Positions 46,524-57,056 are shown, numbered from the stretch's first letter. The stretch: DNA of 64,000 nt from Novosphingobium piscinae (GCF_014230355.1 NZ_JACLAX010000004.1:1-64000), one strand, 5' to 3'. Program-made: numbers and translations. Notes: a model not told the origin generated them from the letters alone.

Positions 46524-46748
46524 TTACTTCTTGAGCGTGAGCCCGCCGAAGCGCTTGTTGAACTGCGCCACGCGGCCGCCCTGGTCGAGCTGGCGGGTGC
46601 CGCCGGTCCAGGCCGGGTGCGAGGTGGGATCGATATCCAGCACGAGCACGTCGCCTTCCTTGCCCCAGGTCGAGCGGGTCTCGAACACGGTGCCGTCAGT
46701 CATCTGCACCTTGATGGTGTGGTAGTCGGGATGGATATCGGCCTTCAT
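46524..46748 (-). CDS. rpmE: 50S ribosomal protein L31
   Basis: A 74-residue ribosomal protein of the large subunit. It begins [19 protein letters not shown] and ends in [13 protein letters not shown], as in alphaproteobacterial L31. It contains no cysteine at all, so it is the zinc-free (C-minus) form and lacks the four-Cys cluster of the zinc-binding form. It lies 94 bases downstream of fabZ in the same direction and ends at a strong terminator. Confidence 0.95.
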   Translation of the reverse strand: MKADIHPDYHTIKVQMTDGTVFETRSTWGKEGDVLVLDIDPTSHPAWTGGTRQLDQGGRVAQFNKRFGGLTLKK

Positions 46749-46842
46749 GATCTCGTCTTTCGCTATGGCCGGTTCCGACCGGCCTGGAAACGGGAAGCGG
46801 CGCCCTTAGCGATGCCGGCCCGCAAAGGCAAGGGCCTTGGCC

Positions 46843-47313
46843 CTAGCCCTGCGGCGGATCGGCAATCATCGCGGTGAACTTGACCTCGCACGAGACCTTG
46901 TCGCCCAGCATGGCGCGACCCTCGAACTTGCACACCTTGGCCCGCTTCTGGACGAAGGAGACGTGCAGGTCGAGCATGACGCCGGGTTCCACCGGGGTGC
47001 GGAACTTGGCCTCTTCGATCGCCATGAAATAGACCAGCTTGCCCGAGCCGGACAGGCCGAGGCTTTCCACCGCGAGGATCCCCGCGGCCTGGGCCAGGGC
47101 CTCGATCTGGAGCACGCCCGGCATGATCGGGCGGCCCGGAAAGTGACCCTGGAAGTAGTCCTCGTTGAAGCTCACCGCCTTGATCGCATGGATCCGCTCG
47201 TCGATCACGAGTTCGGCCACGCGATCGACCAGCAGCATCGGATAGCGGTGCGGCAGCGCGGCCAGGACGCCCCGGATATCGAGGCTCCCGCCGCCGACGG
47301 TCTCGTCGCTCAT
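46843..47313 (-). CDS. fabZ: 3-hydroxyacyl-ACP dehydratase FabZ
   Basis: A 156-residue hot-dog-fold enzyme of fatty acid elongation. The active-site His is in [13 protein letters not shown], and the catalytic helix region is [20 protein letters not shown]. Length matches FabZ. It follows skp at 19 bases, the usual place at the end of the bamA-skp-(lpx)-fabZ series; here lpxD and lpxA do not follow. Confidence 0.96.
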   Translation of the reverse strand: MSDETVGGGSLDIRGVLAALPHRYPMLLVDRVAELVIDERIHAIKAVSFNEDYFQGHFPGRPIMPGVLQIEALAQAAGILAVESLGLSGSGKLVYFMAIEEAKFRTPVEPGVMLDLHVSFVQKRAKVCKFEGRAMLGDKVSCEVKFTAMIADPPQG

Positions 47314-47332
47314 CGTCGGGGCGCCGCCGGGC

Positions 47333-47962
47333 TCAGCGACCGCCGGGGGTCGGGGTCGCGGCCGGAGCCGGCGCCGGGGTCTGGCCCGGAGCGGCCTGGG
47401 CCGGGGCCACCGCCTGCAGGGTGGTCAGCGAGGCGTTGAGCGCGGCCAGCAGGTCGTTCGTGACATCGAACTGCGGGTCATAGGCCAGCGTGGTGCCCAC
47501 CTCGACCAGCACGGTCGCGCCGCGCTTGGTCATGGTCGGGACATAGAGCGTCTGGAGCTTGGTCAGCAGCTGCTCGCGGACATAGCCCTGGTTGCGCTGC
47601 AGGGTGGCCTGCTGGGTCTGCAGCTCCTGGCCGGCCGCCTGCTGGTTGCGCTGGAAGGTCTCGACCCGGGTACGCAGCGCCGCGTCGGGCTCCTTGCCGT
47701 TGAGCGCCTTGAGCGCACCCTCGAGATACTGCGCCTCGGGGCGCAGCGAGGTCTGCAGCTGGTTGGCGCGCGCCTCATAGGCGGCCACCTGCCCCTGCAG
47801 CGCGGCCGAGGCCACCTTGCAGGCGTTGCATTCGCGGGTGATGCGGTCGAGATCGACCACCGCCACCTTGGCGGGGGCGAGCGCGGCCTGGGCCTGGGCC
47901 TGGGCCGGCGAGAGCGCGACGAGGGTGGCAGCCAGCGCCGCCGGGATCAGATTCTTGCTCAT
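47333..47962 (-). CDS. skp: OmpH/Skp-family periplasmic chaperone
   Basis: A 209-residue protein with an N-terminal signal peptide (cleaved near AQAQA) and an extended alpha-helical domain with heptad-like repeats ([32 protein letters not shown]), as in Skp holdases of outer-membrane proteins. The C-terminus is a Pro/Ala-rich tail. Two Cys (ECNACK) near residue 45 are unusual for Skp. It overlaps the bamA stop by one base (TGATG) and precedes fabZ. Confidence 0.85.
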   Translation of the reverse strand: MSKNLIPAALAATLVALSPAQAQAQAALAPAKVAVVDLDRITRECNACKVASAALQGQVAAYEARANQLQTSLRPEAQYLEGALKALNGKEPDAALRTRVETFQRNQQAAGQELQTQQATLQRNQGYVREQLLTKLQTLYVPTMTKRGATVLVEVGTTLAYDPQFDVTNDLLAALNASLTTLQAVAPAQAAPGQTPAPAPAATPTPGGR

Positions 47963-50619
47963 CAGAACTGGGTTCCTACGTTGAAAGTGAAGGTCTTGGG
48001 ATCGTCCCCGAGCTCTTTCAGCAGGGCGCGGGCGAAGTTGAGACGGAACGGACCGAACGGCGAGTTCCAGTTGAAGCCGATGCCCACGGCCACGCGCGGA
48101 CGCACGCTGTTGCCGTAGAAGAATTCGCGCGACGACAGCTCCTGCGTGGCGCAGCCCGTGCCCAGCACCGGCTGCTGGCCGGTGCGCGCCGTGGCGAAGC
48201 TGGTGAACTGGCTGCCGTCCGAGGCCGTGCAGGTCTGGACGTAGACGTCGTTCAGCTCGGGGGTGCGGATGCCCCAGACCGCGCCGATGTCGGCGAAGAT
48301 CGAGGGACGGATGCCCATCTCGCGCGCACCCGAGCCCAGCGGAATCTCAAGCTCGGCGCGGCCCTGGTAGTAGTAGCGCCCACCGATCGCGTCGTCCTGC
48401 CAGCGGTCGCGCGTTTCCACGAAGGTGTTGGGCAGCACCGCGCCGGTGGCCGGATCGGTCGCCACCGGCTTGCGCACGATGCGCGGCCCCACGCCGCGGA
48501 TGTCGAAGCCGCGGAACTCGGGCTCGCCCATGTAGAAGCGGTCGGTCAGATAGACGTCCTCGATCCGCACGCCCGAGGGATCGACACGCTTCTGCAGCGC
48601 CTTGATCGCCCCGCCCTCGGCCGAGAGCGAGAAGACGAAGCCCTTGCCCAGCGGGAAGAACTTGGCCGCGTTGGCGCGGAAGCGGGCATACTTCACGTTG
48701 CCGCCCAGCCCGGCGAAATCGGCGCTGACCGAGGCCGTGTTGCCGCGCGTCGGGCGCACCCGGTTATCGAGCGTGTCATAGACCAGCGAAGCGCCGAGGA
48801 TCGAGCTGGTGCGCTTGCCGATCGCATCGCACAGATAGCGGCCGGCCAGCGCGTTGCTGCACTCGAGCTGCCCGCTGACCGGGTTCAGCGCGTAGTAGGT
48901 CGCCTGGTCGAGCGTCACGTCGTCGAGGTTGAGCGTGTAGCGGCCGATCAGGCTCATGTATTCGGTGAGAGGCAGGCCGAGGCGCAGCTGGAAGCCGGTC
49001 GTGCTCTGCTGGTAGATGTTGTTGCGGTTCTGCCCGGTGAAGTTGAAACTGTTGAAGTCGCGCCGGTAGATGTTCGCGCCGAACGAGACGTTGCGATCGA
49101 ACACATAGGGCTCGGTAAAGCTCAGCTCGACGCTCTTGGAATAGCGCGAATAGGACACGCTGGTCCCGACCGTCTGGCCGCGCCCGCGGAAATTGCGCTG
49201 CTGGACCGAAGCCTGGAGAATGAAGCTTTCGATCGACGAGAAGCCGGCCGACAGCTGTAGTTCGCCGGTGGGCCGCTCCTCGACGTTCGCCTCGAGCACG
49301 ATGCGGTCCGGGGCGGAACCGGGCTTCTGCTCGACCTCGAACTTCTCCTGGAAGTAACCGAGCGACTTGATGCGGTTGGTCGAGCGCTTGACCTGCAGCG
49401 AGTTGAACGCATCGCCCTCGGCCAGACGGAACTCGCGGCGGACCACCTTGTCCTGGGTCAGCGTGTTGCCGTTGACGTCGATCCGTTCAACGTAGACGCG
49501 CGGGGCCTCGGCGATCTGGAAGGTGATCCCCATGGTGAGGTTCTCCTTGCTACGATCGTAGCTCGGCCTCACGTCGGCAAAGGCATAGCCGAAGGCGCCT
49601 GCAGTCTGGTTCAGCTTGTCGATCGTATCCTCGACCAGCTTGGCGTTGTACCAGTCATCCTTCTTCATCGGCAGCTGCTTGGCCAGGACGTCACCGTCGA
49701 AGTCGCGCAACTGGCTCTCCACCTTGACGTCGCCGAACTTGTAGCGCTTCCCTTCCTCGACCACGTAGGTGATGATGAAGTCGTGCTTGTCGGGCGTCAG
49801 CTCGGCCACGGCCGAGACCACGCGGAAATCGGCGTAGCCCTTGGTCAGGTAGAACTGGCGCAGCTTCTGCTGGTCATAGGCCAGGCGATCCGGATCGTAG
49901 CTAGTGCGCGACGACAGGAAGCGGAACGCGCGCGACTGCTTGGTCACCATCTCGCTGCGCAGCTCGCCGTCCGAGAACACCTCGTTGCCAAGGATGTTGA
50001 TCTGGCGGACCTTCGATTTCGGCCCCTCGCTGATCTCGAACACGATGTCGACGCGGTTCTGGTCGAGCTGGACCATCTTGGGCTCGACCGTGGCGGCGAA
50101 GCGGCCCTGGCGCTTGTAGAGCTCGATGATGCGGGCCACGTCGGCGCGGACCTTCGAACGCGTGAAGATCTGACGCGGCGCCAGCTTGATCTCGGGCGAG
50201 ATCTTGTCTTCCTTCAGGCGCTTGTTGCCCTCGAAGATGATCCGGTTGATCACCGGGTTCTCCTTGACCTGCACGGTCACCACGCCGTTCGCCTGGCGGA
50301 TCTGCACGTCGGCGAACAGCTCGGTGGCGTAGAGGTCCTTGAGCGCCTGGTCAGCGGCGGTCTCGGTATAGGCCTGGCCGGTGCGAAGGCGGATGTACGA
50401 GATGATCGTATCGGGCTCGAGCCGCTGGCTGCCGATCACCTCGATCCGCTGGATCACGGTCGGCGCGGCGACGGGAGCGGCGGGAACCGGCGCGGCCGCA
50501 GCGGTCGCGGCCGGCGCCGGCGCGGCCTGGGCCAGCGCCGCGGCCGGGGCGAGGAAGCTGCTGCCCAGCAACCCCAGCATCAGCGCGGATGAACGGCGCC
50601 CTGCCGTGTTGTGAGCCAT
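47962..50619 (-). CDS. bamA: Outer-membrane protein assembly factor BamA
   Basis: An 885-residue Omp85 protein, the core of the outer-membrane beta-barrel insertion machine. A signal peptide and a Pro/Ala-rich linker precede five POTRA domains (about residues 55-400) and a 16-strand barrel ending in NVGTQF with terminal Phe. The chaperone-barrel loop 6 motif appears as RGFDIRGVGPR. I chose the ATG at 50619, because AAGGGA sits 7 bases upstream of it; an ATG at 50634 is also possible. It lies 185 bases after rseP. Confidence 0.96.
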   Translation of the reverse strand: MAHNTAGRRSSALMLGLLGSSFLAPAAALAQAAPAPAATAAAAPVPAAPVAAPTVIQRIEVIGSQRLEPDTIISYIRLRTGQAYTETAADQALKDLYATELFADVQIRQANGVVTVQVKENPVINRIIFEGNKRLKEDKISPEIKLAPRQIFTRSKVRADVARIIELYKRQGRFAATVEPKMVQLDQNRVDIVFEISEGPKSKVRQINILGNEVFSDGELRSEMVTKQSRAFRFLSSRTSYDPDRLAYDQQKLRQFYLTKGYADFRVVSAVAELTPDKHDFIITYVVEEGKRYKFGDVKVESQLRDFDGDVLAKQLPMKKDDWYNAKLVEDTIDKLNQTAGAFGYAFADVRPSYDRSKENLTMGITFQIAEAPRVYVERIDVNGNTLTQDKVVRREFRLAEGDAFNSLQVKRSTNRIKSLGYFQEKFEVEQKPGSAPDRIVLEANVEERPTGELQLSAGFSSIESFILQASVQQRNFRGRGQTVGTSVSYSRYSKSVELSFTEPYVFDRNVSFGANIYRRDFNSFNFTGQNRNNIYQQSTTGFQLRLGLPLTEYMSLIGRYTLNLDDVTLDQATYYALNPVSGQLECSNALAGRYLCDAIGKRTSSILGASLVYDTLDNRVRPTRGNTASVSADFAGLGGNVKYARFRANAAKFFPLGKGFVFSLSAEGGAIKALQKRVDPSGVRIEDVYLTDRFYMGEPEFRGFDIRGVGPRIVRKPVATDPATGAVLPNTFVETRDRWQDDAIGGRYYYQGRAELEIPLGSGAREMGIRPSIFADIGAVWGIRTPELNDVYVQTCTASDGSQFTSFATARTGQQPVLGTGCATQELSSREFFYGNSVRPRVAVGIGFNWNSPFGPFRLNFARALLKELGDDPKTFTFNVGTQF

Positions 50620-50804
50620 GGTCCGTCCCTTCATCGACGCAAGTATCCCAAATCTGTGCGCGTCCACCGCCCTGTTCGCCCGGATCGGCGTCAGGTTCAG
50701 CCCAGTCGCTGCCCTCTGCCCGATGCCGCATCGCCAATCAAGCAAACAGTCCGGCTCCGCCTGGTGTGAGGGGCACGGTTATGCCCCGTATTGATGCGCT
50801 GGGC

Positions 50805-51926
50805 TCACCCGCGACCCGCGGGCAGCAGCGAGACCAGATCGTTGAACGTGACGAACAGCATCAGCGCCAGCACGAAGGCCAGTCCGGTGCGGAACGCCCA
50901 GTTCTGACTGCGGGCGTCCAGCGGCTTCCGGCGGATGGCCTCGGCCGCGTAGAAAGCCAGGTGCCCGCCGTCGAGCGCCGGAATTGGCAAGAGGTTGATG
51001 AATGCCAAGTTAATCGAGATGAACGCGGCGAAGGATACGAACGAGAGCCAGCCGAGGCTGAGCTGTTCGCCCGAATACTTGGCGGTCTTGATCGGCCCGC
51101 CGAGTTCCTTGACCGAGCGTTCCCCGGTGACAATCTGCTGCACGCCGACCACCAGCATGCGCATGATGCTCCAGGTCTGGCGGCCCGCCAGTGCGACCGC
51201 CTCGCCCGGGCCGACCGGTTCGATCCGCGCCTGGGCCGGCGAGATGCCGAGCCGGCCGATCCGGCTCTCGTTGCCGAACTTGTCGCGCTCGACATGGGTC
51301 AGCAGGCGCACCGGGATGACCAGCGGCTGCCCGCCCCGCTCCAGCGCCACCGAGATCGTCCGCCCCGGATAGGGCACGACCAGCGCGACGATGTCGGGGA
51401 ACTGCTCGACCCTGGTGCCGTCGATCGCGACAATGCGGTCCCCCACCCTCAGCCCCGCCTCGCGCGCCGGGGCCTGCTCCGCGAAGTGGCCGACGACCGG
51501 AGGCGACACGATCTTGCCGAACGCCAGGTTGAAGGCGGAGAAGATCAGGAGAGCGAACAGCAGATTGGTCAGCGGCCCAGCGGCCACGATCAGCGTGCGC
51601 TGCCACAGCGCCTTGGCGTTGAAGGTCGCGGCCTGCTCGGCCGGGCTGAGATGGGCGAACTTGGCGTCATCGGGGCGCGAGGTGGGGTCCATGTCGCCGG
51701 CGAACTGGACATAGCCCCCCAGCGGGATCGCCGAGAGCTTCCAGCGCGTGCCACGCCGGTCGGTCCAGCCAAACAGCTCGCGGCCGAAGCCGACCGAGAA
51801 CGCATCGGCCTTCACCCCGCACCATCGGCCGACCCAGTAGTGGCCCAGTTCGTGGATCACCACCAGCGGCCCGAGCAGCAGCACGAAGCCCAGGATCATG
51901 ATCAGGATGGACGGCGCTTGGGACAT
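50805..51926 (-). CDS. rseP: Site-2 intramembrane metalloprotease RseP
   Basis: A 373-residue site-2 protease that cleaves anti-sigma factors in the envelope stress response. The zinc motif is HELGH at residues 25-29, the second metal ligand is in NLLPIPALDGGHL, and a PDZ domain (AREAGLRVGDRIVAIDGTRV) lies between. At least four membrane helices fit the family. It follows dxr by 5 bases. Confidence 0.95.
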   Translation of the reverse strand: MSQAPSILIMILGFVLLLGPLVVIHELGHYWVGRWCGVKADAFSVGFGRELFGWTDRRGTRWKLSAIPLGGYVQFAGDMDPTSRPDDAKFAHLSPAEQAATFNAKALWQRTLIVAAGPLTNLLFALLIFSAFNLAFGKIVSPPVVGHFAEQAPAREAGLRVGDRIVAIDGTRVEQFPDIVALVVPYPGRTISVALERGGQPLVIPVRLLTHVERDKFGNESRIGRLGISPAQARIEPVGPGEAVALAGRQTWSIMRMLVVGVQQIVTGERSVKELGGPIKTAKYSGEQLSLGWLSFVSFAAFISINLAFINLLPIPALDGGHLAFYAAEAIRRKPLDARSQNWAFRTGLAFVLALMLFVTFNDLVSLLPAGRG

Positions 51927-51931
51927 GGGAA

Positions 51932-53095
51932 TCAGGCAGGCTCCAGCATTTCGCGGGTCCGCGCCCGCGCCTCGGCATCGACCGCGATGACATCCGCCAG
52001 GCAGGCCGGGGCCGGCGGCGCGAAGCGGCCGAGCGTGGCTTCCACCTGTGCGGCGATCGAGGTGAACGCAAGCTGGCCGGCGAGAAACGCGGCGACCGCA
52101 ACTTCGTTGGCGGCATTGAGCACGGCCGGGATCGCCCCGCCGGCATGGGCCGCCTGACGCGCCAGCCGGGTCGCCGGGAAGCGCTGCTCGTCGGGCGCCC
52201 GGAAGGTCAGCTCGCCGATCGCGGCAAGGTCAAGCGGAGCACAGGGCGTGTCCATCCGGCGTGGCCAGGCCAGCGCCGAGGCGATCGGCACCCGCATGTC
52301 CGAAGGGCCGAGCTGGGCCAGCGTCGATCCGTCGCGATACTCGACCATCGAGTGCACCACCGACTGCGGGTGGACAATGATCCGCAGCCGCTCGATCCCC
52401 ACCGGGAACAGGTGGAAGGCCTCGATGTACTCGAGCCCCTTGTTCATCATCGTCGCGGAATCGACGCTGATCTTGGCGCCCATCGACCAGTTCGGGTGCT
52501 TGACCGCCTCGGCCGGGGTGGCATGGGCCAGGCGTTCGAGCGGCCAGTCCCGGAACGGCCCGCCGCTGGCGGTCAGGGTGATCCAGCGCACGTCGGCCAT
52601 GTCGCTGCCGGCCAGGCACTGGAAGATCGCGTTGTGCTCGGAATCGACCGGCAGCAGCGTGGCGCCCGACCGGGCGACCGCAGCGGTCATCACTTCGCCG
52701 GCTGAAACCAGCGCCTCCTTGTTGGCCAGCGCGACAGTCCGGCCCTGCTCGATCGCGGCCATGGTCGGCGCCAGGCCGGCACAGCCGACGATCGCGGCGA
52801 CGGTCAGGTCGGCCCCGCGCGCCGCGGCCTCGACCAGCGCGCCCTCGCCCGCCGCGGCCTCGATTCCGGTGCCCGCCAGCGCCGCGCGCAGCTCGGGCAG
52901 CGCAGCCGCTTCGGCCACGACCGCGATCTCGGCGCCGAACTCGATCGCCAGCGCGGCCAGCGCCGCGGCATTGCCGTTGGCGGTCAGCGCCACCACCCGC
53001 CAGGCCGCGCGATCGCGCCGCACCAGATCGAGCGTCGACGCCCCGATCGAACCGGTCGCCCCCAGGACCGAGATTGTCCGTCCACCTGCCATCAT
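51932..53095 (-). CDS. dxr: 1-deoxy-D-xylulose-5-phosphate reductoisomerase Dxr
   Basis: A 387-residue enzyme of the MEP isoprenoid pathway, the fosmidomycin target. The NADPH-binding GATGSIG motif near the start, LPVDSEHNAIFQCL, NWSMGAKISVDSATMMNKGLE and the C-terminal domain are all present. The ATG at 53095 (another at 53092) overlaps the cdsA stop in an ATGA. The frame reads open into cdsA out of phase, which is not part of the protein. Confidence 0.97.
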   Translation of the reverse strand: MMAGGRTISVLGATGSIGASTLDLVRRDRAAWRVVALTANGNAAALAALAIEFGAEIAVVAEAAALPELRAALAGTGIEAAAGEGALVEAAARGADLTVAAIVGCAGLAPTMAAIEQGRTVALANKEALVSAGEVMTAAVARSGATLLPVDSEHNAIFQCLAGSDMADVRWITLTASGGPFRDWPLERLAHATPAEAVKHPNWSMGAKISVDSATMMNKGLEYIEAFHLFPVGIERLRIIVHPQSVVHSMVEYRDGSTLAQLGPSDMRVPIASALAWPRRMDTPCAPLDLAAIGELTFRAPDEQRFPATRLARQAAHAGGAIPAVLNAANEVAVAAFLAGQLAFTSIAAQVEATLGRFAPPAPACLADVIAVDAEARARTREMLEPA

Positions 53096-53754
53096 GCCAG
53101 CCCCCCGATCGCCCCGCTCAGCCCGACCACGAACAGCACCGCGAGCAGCCCGTCGAGCCGATCGAACAGGCCGCCGTGGCCGGGGATCAGGTGCGACGAA
53201 TCCTTCACCCCCGCACGCCGCTTCATCCAGCTCTCGAAGAAGTCGCCCGCCTGGGCGACCACCGCGATCGGCACCCCCGACAGCGCGAAGCGCCAGTCGT
53301 CCTGGTGGGTCAGGTACATCACCAGCATCGCGCCCAGGATGCCCCCGGCCAGGCCCGACCAGGTCTTGGACGGACTGATCGACGGCGCAATCTTGGGGCC
53401 GCCGAAGCGCCGGCCGAAGAAATAGGCCCAGACGTCCACGGCGATCACCACGCCCAGCGCGACCAGCACCGGATATACGCCATAGACAAGGCGCAGCACC
53501 AGCAGGCTTGCCGTCGCCAAGCCGACATAGCCCAGCCCGCCGAGGTGCCACAGAAGCCGGCCCGGCACGCCGGGGACGAAGGCCAGGACCAGCCGCGACC
53601 ATTCGAGCAGCACGCCCGCGGCCACCAGCCCGACGAACACGGCCCAGACCACCCCGCCCAGCCACAGCGCCGTGCCGGCCACGGCCAGCATGACCATCGC
53701 AGAGGCGGTGCGCACGGGCAGGTCCGATCGTTTCGCCGGGCTCGGCTCAGCCAT
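53092..53754 (-). CDS. cdsA: Phosphatidate cytidylyltransferase CdsA
   Basis: A 220-residue integral membrane enzyme making CDP-diacylglycerol from phosphatidate and CTP. It has about six helices and the family signature SWMKRRAGVKDSSHLIPGHG, continuing to DRLDG. I chose the ATG at 53754 with a strong GGAGGAGAGG site; the upstream frame lacks family sequence. It is slightly shorter than E. coli CdsA (285), as in many alphaproteobacteria. Product feeds pssA (58443-59276). Confidence 0.94.
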   Translation of the reverse strand: MAEPSPAKRSDLPVRTASAMVMLAVAGTALWLGGVVWAVFVGLVAAGVLLEWSRLVLAFVPGVPGRLLWHLGGLGYVGLATASLLVLRLVYGVYPVLVALGVVIAVDVWAYFFGRRFGGPKIAPSISPSKTWSGLAGGILGAMLVMYLTHQDDWRFALSGVPIAVVAQAGDFFESWMKRRAGVKDSSHLIPGHGGLFDRLDGLLAVLFVVGLSGAIGGLA

Positions 53755-53801
53755 GGACCGCCTCTCCTCCGCATTTCTGCGGAGCCAGCCTAGCACGCAG
53801 T

Positions 53802-54524
53802 TCAGCGTCCGCCAAAACGGCGCTCCCGGGCGGCGAACTGGGCCAGCGCGGCATCGAGGTGGGCCGGCGCGAAATCGGGCCACAGCACGTCGAGGAACAG
53901 CATTTCGGCATAGGCCGCCTGCCACAGCAGGAAGTTGGAGAGCCGCACCTCGCCCGAGGTGCGGATCAGCAGGTCGAGCGGGGGCAGCCCGGCCGTGTCG
54001 AGGTGCGCTTCGATCGTCTCCGGGGTGATCGGACCGACGGCGGCGGCGCGGGCCGCGGCCCGGGCGATCTCGTCCTGCGAACCATAGTTGAGGGCGATCA
54101 CCAGGTTGAGCCCGGTGTTGCCCGCCGTCCGCGCGAGCGCACCGTCGAGCAGATCGCGCAGTTCGGGACCGAAGGCGCCGTGATCGCCGATGATCCGCAG
54201 CCGCACCCCGTTGCCGGCAATCTCCTCGAGGTCCGACAGGATGAAGCGCTTGAGCAGACCCATCAGGGCCGAGACCTCATCTTCCGGGCGGCGCCAGTTC
54301 TCGGTCGAGAAGGCATAGAGCGTCAGCGCCTCGAGCCCGACTTCGCCAGCCCGGCGGACCACGCCGCGCACCGCCTCCACCCCGCGCTGGTGGCCGATCG
54401 CGCGCGGCAGGAAGCGCTGCTTGGCCCAGCGCCCGTTGCCATCCATGATGATGGCGACGTGGCGCACGGCGGTGGCGGTGGCGGCGCCATCCGGGGTACC
54501 GGCCGGGACCGAGGCCGTGCTCAC
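53802..54524 (-). CDS. uppS: Undecaprenyl diphosphate synthase UppS
   Basis: A 240-residue cis-prenyltransferase producing the C55 carrier for peptidoglycan and polysaccharide export. Motifs are [13 protein letters not shown] (catalytic Asp), [22 protein letters not shown] and [19 protein letters not shown] with aromatic residues. The start is GTG at 54524, overlapping the frr stop in GTGA. It precedes cdsA by 47 bases. Confidence 0.96.
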   Translation of the reverse strand: MSTASVPAGTPDGAATATAVRHVAIIMDGNGRWAKQRFLPRAIGHQRGVEAVRGVVRRAGEVGLEALTLYAFSTENWRRPEDEVSALMGLLKRFILSDLEEIAGNGVRLRIIGDHGAFGPELRDLLDGALARTAGNTGLNLVIALNYGSQDEIARAAARAAAVGPITPETIEAHLDTAGLPPLDLLIRTSGEVRLSNFLLWQAAYAEMLFLDVLWPDFAPAHLDAALAQFAARERRFGGR

Positions 54525-55078
54525 TTGCCGAGGATTTCCTTTTCCTTCTGGGTGGCGGCCTCGTCCGCGGCCTTGATCACCTCGTCGGTCAGCTTCTGCA
54601 GGTCGGTCTCGGCGCGCTTGCGCTCATCCTCCGAGATCTCCTTCTTGGTCTCGTCCTGCTTCAGCGCGTCCATGCCATCGCGGCGGACGTTGCGGATCGC
54701 GACGCGGGCCTTCTCGGCATACTGGCTGGCCAGCTTCGCCAGTTCCTTGCGGCGCTCCTCGGTCAGGTCGGGGATCGGCAGGCGCAGGGTGTTGCCGTCG
54801 TTGATCGGATTGAGCCCGAGCCCGGCCGAACGGATCGCCTTCTCGACCGGGCCGACATTGGACTTGTCCCACACCTGCACCGAAAGCAGCCGCGGCTCGG
54901 GCACCGAGACCGTGGCGACCTGGCTGAGCGGCATGTGGCTGCCATAGACCTCGACCTGCACCGAATCGAGCAGCGCGGTGTTGGCGCGGCCGGTGCGCAG
55001 GCCCGAAAGGTCGTGCCGCAGCGCTTCAACGGCGCCGCGCATGCGGCGCTCGAGATCGGCCTTGTCGTACTTGGCCAT
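54521..55078 (-). CDS. frr: Ribosome recycling factor Frr
   Basis: A 185-residue factor that splits post-termination ribosomes with EF-G. Family features are [42 protein letters not shown] and [12 protein letters not shown] chose the ATG at 55078, one base after the pyrH stop. Length is standard. Confidence 0.97.
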   Translation of the reverse strand: MAKYDKADLERRMRGAVEALRHDLSGLRTGRANTALLDSVQVEVYGSHMPLSQVATVSVPEPRLLSVQVWDKSNVGPVEKAIRSAGLGLNPINDGNTLRLPIPDLTEERRKELAKLASQYAEKARVAIRNVRRDGMDALKQDETKKEISEDERKRAETDLQKLTDEVIKAADEAATQKEKEILGK

Positions 55079-55079
55079 G

Positions 55080-55802
55080 TCAGGCTCCCTTCTGGACGAT
55101 GGTCTGGATCCCCTCACCCGCGAGCACGCGGGCCAGGTTGCCCTTCTCGCGGATCGAGAAGACCACGATCGGAATGTCGTTGTCGCGGCACAGCGCCACG
55201 GCCGAGGCGTCCATCACCTTGAGGTTCTCGGCGAGGACGGTGTCGTAATCGATCACGTCCCAGCGCTTGGCCGCCGGATTGTGCTTGGGATCGGAATCGT
55301 AGATCCCGTCAACGCTGGTCCCCTTCAGCAGTGCGTCGCACTGCATCTCGGCGGCGCGCAGCGCGGCCCCGGAATCGGTGGTGAAATAGGGCGCGCCGAC
55401 GCCGGCGGCGAAGATCACCACGCGGCCCTTTTCGAGATGGCGTTCGGCGCGGCGACGGATCACCGGCTCGCACACCTGGTCCATCTGCACCGCCGACTGG
55501 ACGCGGGTGTGCACCCCCAGCTGCTCCAGCGCGTTCTGCATCGCCAGGGCATTCATCACCGTGGCGAGCATGCCCATATAGTCGGCCTGGGCGCGGTCCA
55601 TCCCGCGCGCCGCCCCGGCCATGCCGCGGAAGATGTTACCGCCGCCGATCACCAGGCAGATCTCCAGCCCGGTATCGCGCGCCGCCTTCACCTCCTTGGC
55701 CAGTTCGGCAACGAACTCGGGATCGATGCCGAAGGGCTGGTTGCCCATCAGCACCTCGCCCGACAGCTTGAGGAGGACGCGTTTGTAGCGGGGTTTGCTC
55801 AT
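55080..55802 (-). CDS. pyrH: Uridylate kinase PyrH
   Basis: A 240-residue hexameric UMP kinase of the amino acid kinase fold. The glycine-rich [20 protein letters not shown] and [16 protein letters not shown] segments and the VSDAT-like [11 protein letters not shown] portion fit the family. It lies 233 bases after the tsf stop, with its own candidate promoter, and couples to frr by a 1-base gap. Confidence 0.97.
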   Translation of the reverse strand: MSKPRYKRVLLKLSGEVLMGNQPFGIDPEFVAELAKEVKAARDTGLEICLVIGGGNIFRGMAGAARGMDRAQADYMGMLATVMNALAMQNALEQLGVHTRVQSAVQMDQVCEPVIRRRAERHLEKGRVVIFAAGVGAPYFTTDSGAALRAAEMQCDALLKGTSVDGIYDSDPKHNPAAKRWDVIDYDTVLAENLKVMDASAVALCRDNDIPIVVFSIREKGNLARVLAGEGIQTIVQKGA

Positions 55803-55843
55803 CGGGGCGGCATGCTCGCGGACTGGCTGGGAAATGTTGCAGC

Positions 55844-55872
55844 GCCTTAGACCGTGGCCGCCCCGCTGCCAA
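55844..55872 (-). promoter_or_regulatory. Candidate promoter of the pyrH-frr-uppS operon
   Basis: Reading leftward, TTGGCA (55872-55867) is followed after 17 bases by TAAGGC (55849-55844), about 42 bases before the pyrH ATG. It comes after the tsf terminator, so an independent start is expected. The -10 match is weak. Confidence 0.35.
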
Positions 55873-55966
55873 GGCTGGATGCGGTCACGGTGTGGAACAG
55901 CTGCCCACGTCGGCCCGGCCGGCGGCGCGGCCCGGGTCCGGTCGGCCCGCGTCAGGCCCGGCCGAA

Positions 55967-55998
55967 CGAAAAGGGCGCCGCCGTTGCCGGCAGCGCCC
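55967..55998 (-). terminator. Intrinsic terminator after tsf
   Basis: On the minus strand an 11-bp stem (55998-55988 with 55983-55973, one T-G pair) with a 4-base loop is followed by TTTT. It begins 38 bases after the tsf stop codon and separates rpsB-tsf from pyrH. Confidence 0.88.
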
Positions 55999-56035
55999 CT
56001 CGAACCCTGCCCCGGCCGCGGCCGGGCTGCGATGC

Positions 56036-56962
56036 TTACTTGAGGCCGGCGGCCGCAGCCACTTCGGCCGCGAAGTCGGACTCTTCCTTCTCGATGCCTT
56101 CGCCGAGCTGGAAGCGGACATAGTCGACCAGCGCGATCTTGGTCCCGGCGGCCTTGCCGGCCTGGGCCACGACGTCGGCGATCGGGGTCTTGTTGTCCAT
56201 CACGAACAGCTGGCTGAGCAGCGCGTTCTCCTTGGCGTACTTCGCCACGGCGCCATCGACCATCTTGGCCTGGACCTCGGCGGGCTTGCCGCTCTCGGCC
56301 GCCTTCTCGGCCGCGATCTTGCGCTCGCGGGCGAGCAGCTCGGGATCGAGATCGTCGGCCGACAGCGCCAGCGGGAAGGCCGCGGCGATGTGCATGGCGA
56401 TCTGCTTGCCGAGCGGCTCGAGCACGTCGGCACCAGCCTCGGATTCGAGCGCGACGAGCACGCCGATCTTGCCAAGGTTGGTGGCGGCGGCATTGTGCAC
56501 GTAGGGCACGACCACGCCGCTGCTCACCGCCACGTGCTTGAGGCGGCGCAGCTGCTGGTTCTCACCGATGGTGGCGACGTTGTTGGTCAGCTTGTCGGCG
56601 ACGGTGCCGCCGTCCGGATAGGCCGCGCCCTTGAGCGCCTCGACGTCGGCGGCGGCAGTGGCCAATGCGACTTCGGTGGTCTTGCGAACGAAGTCCTGGA
56701 ACTGGTCGTTCTTGGCGACGAAGTCGGTTTCCGAGTTGACCTCGACGGCCACGCCCTTGGTGCCCGCGACGGCGACGCCGACCAGGCCCTCGGCCGCGGT
56801 GCGGCTCGACTTCTTGGCGGCGGCGGCCAGGCCCTTGGCGCGCAGCGCGTCGACCGCGGCTTCGAAATCGCCCCCGGATTCGTCGAGGGCCTTCTTGCAA
56901 TCCATCATGCCGGCGCCGGTGCGCTCGCGCAGGTTCTTCACGTCAGCGGCGGTGTAAGCCAT
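56036..56962 (-). CDS. tsf: Translation elongation factor Ts
   Basis: A 308-residue nucleotide-exchange factor for EF-Tu. The N-terminal UBA-like domain carries [24 protein letters not shown] and is followed by [14 protein letters not shown] and two core dimerisation subdomains. I chose the ATG at 56962; a longer frame from 57097 overlaps the rpsB end without family sequence. It follows rpsB by 94 bases. Confidence 0.97.
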   Translation of the reverse strand: MAYTAADVKNLRERTGAGMMDCKKALDESGGDFEAAVDALRAKGLAAAAKKSSRTAAEGLVGVAVAGTKGVAVEVNSETDFVAKNDQFQDFVRKTTEVALATAAADVEALKGAAYPDGGTVADKLTNNVATIGENQQLRRLKHVAVSSGVVVPYVHNAAATNLGKIGVLVALESEAGADVLEPLGKQIAMHIAAAFPLALSADDLDPELLARERKIAAEKAAESGKPAEVQAKMVDGAVAKYAKENALLSQLFVMDNKTPIADVVAQAGKAAGTKIALVDYVRFQLGEGIEKEESDFAAEVAAAAGLK

Positions 56963-57056
56963 GGCGTTTGTCCTTGTTGGGTATGGAAACGGCGCCGGGC
57001 CCTTGGACCCGGCGCGCGACAATCGTGTGACGACCTCACCCGAGGTCGACCGGCGT

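Noticed and set aside
51932..53665. Possible cdsA-dxr fusion or frameshift, because one frame stays open across both
   Set aside because: The upstream part is cdsA read out of phase. Normal ATG starts and the ATGA overlap explain both genes without a frameshift.
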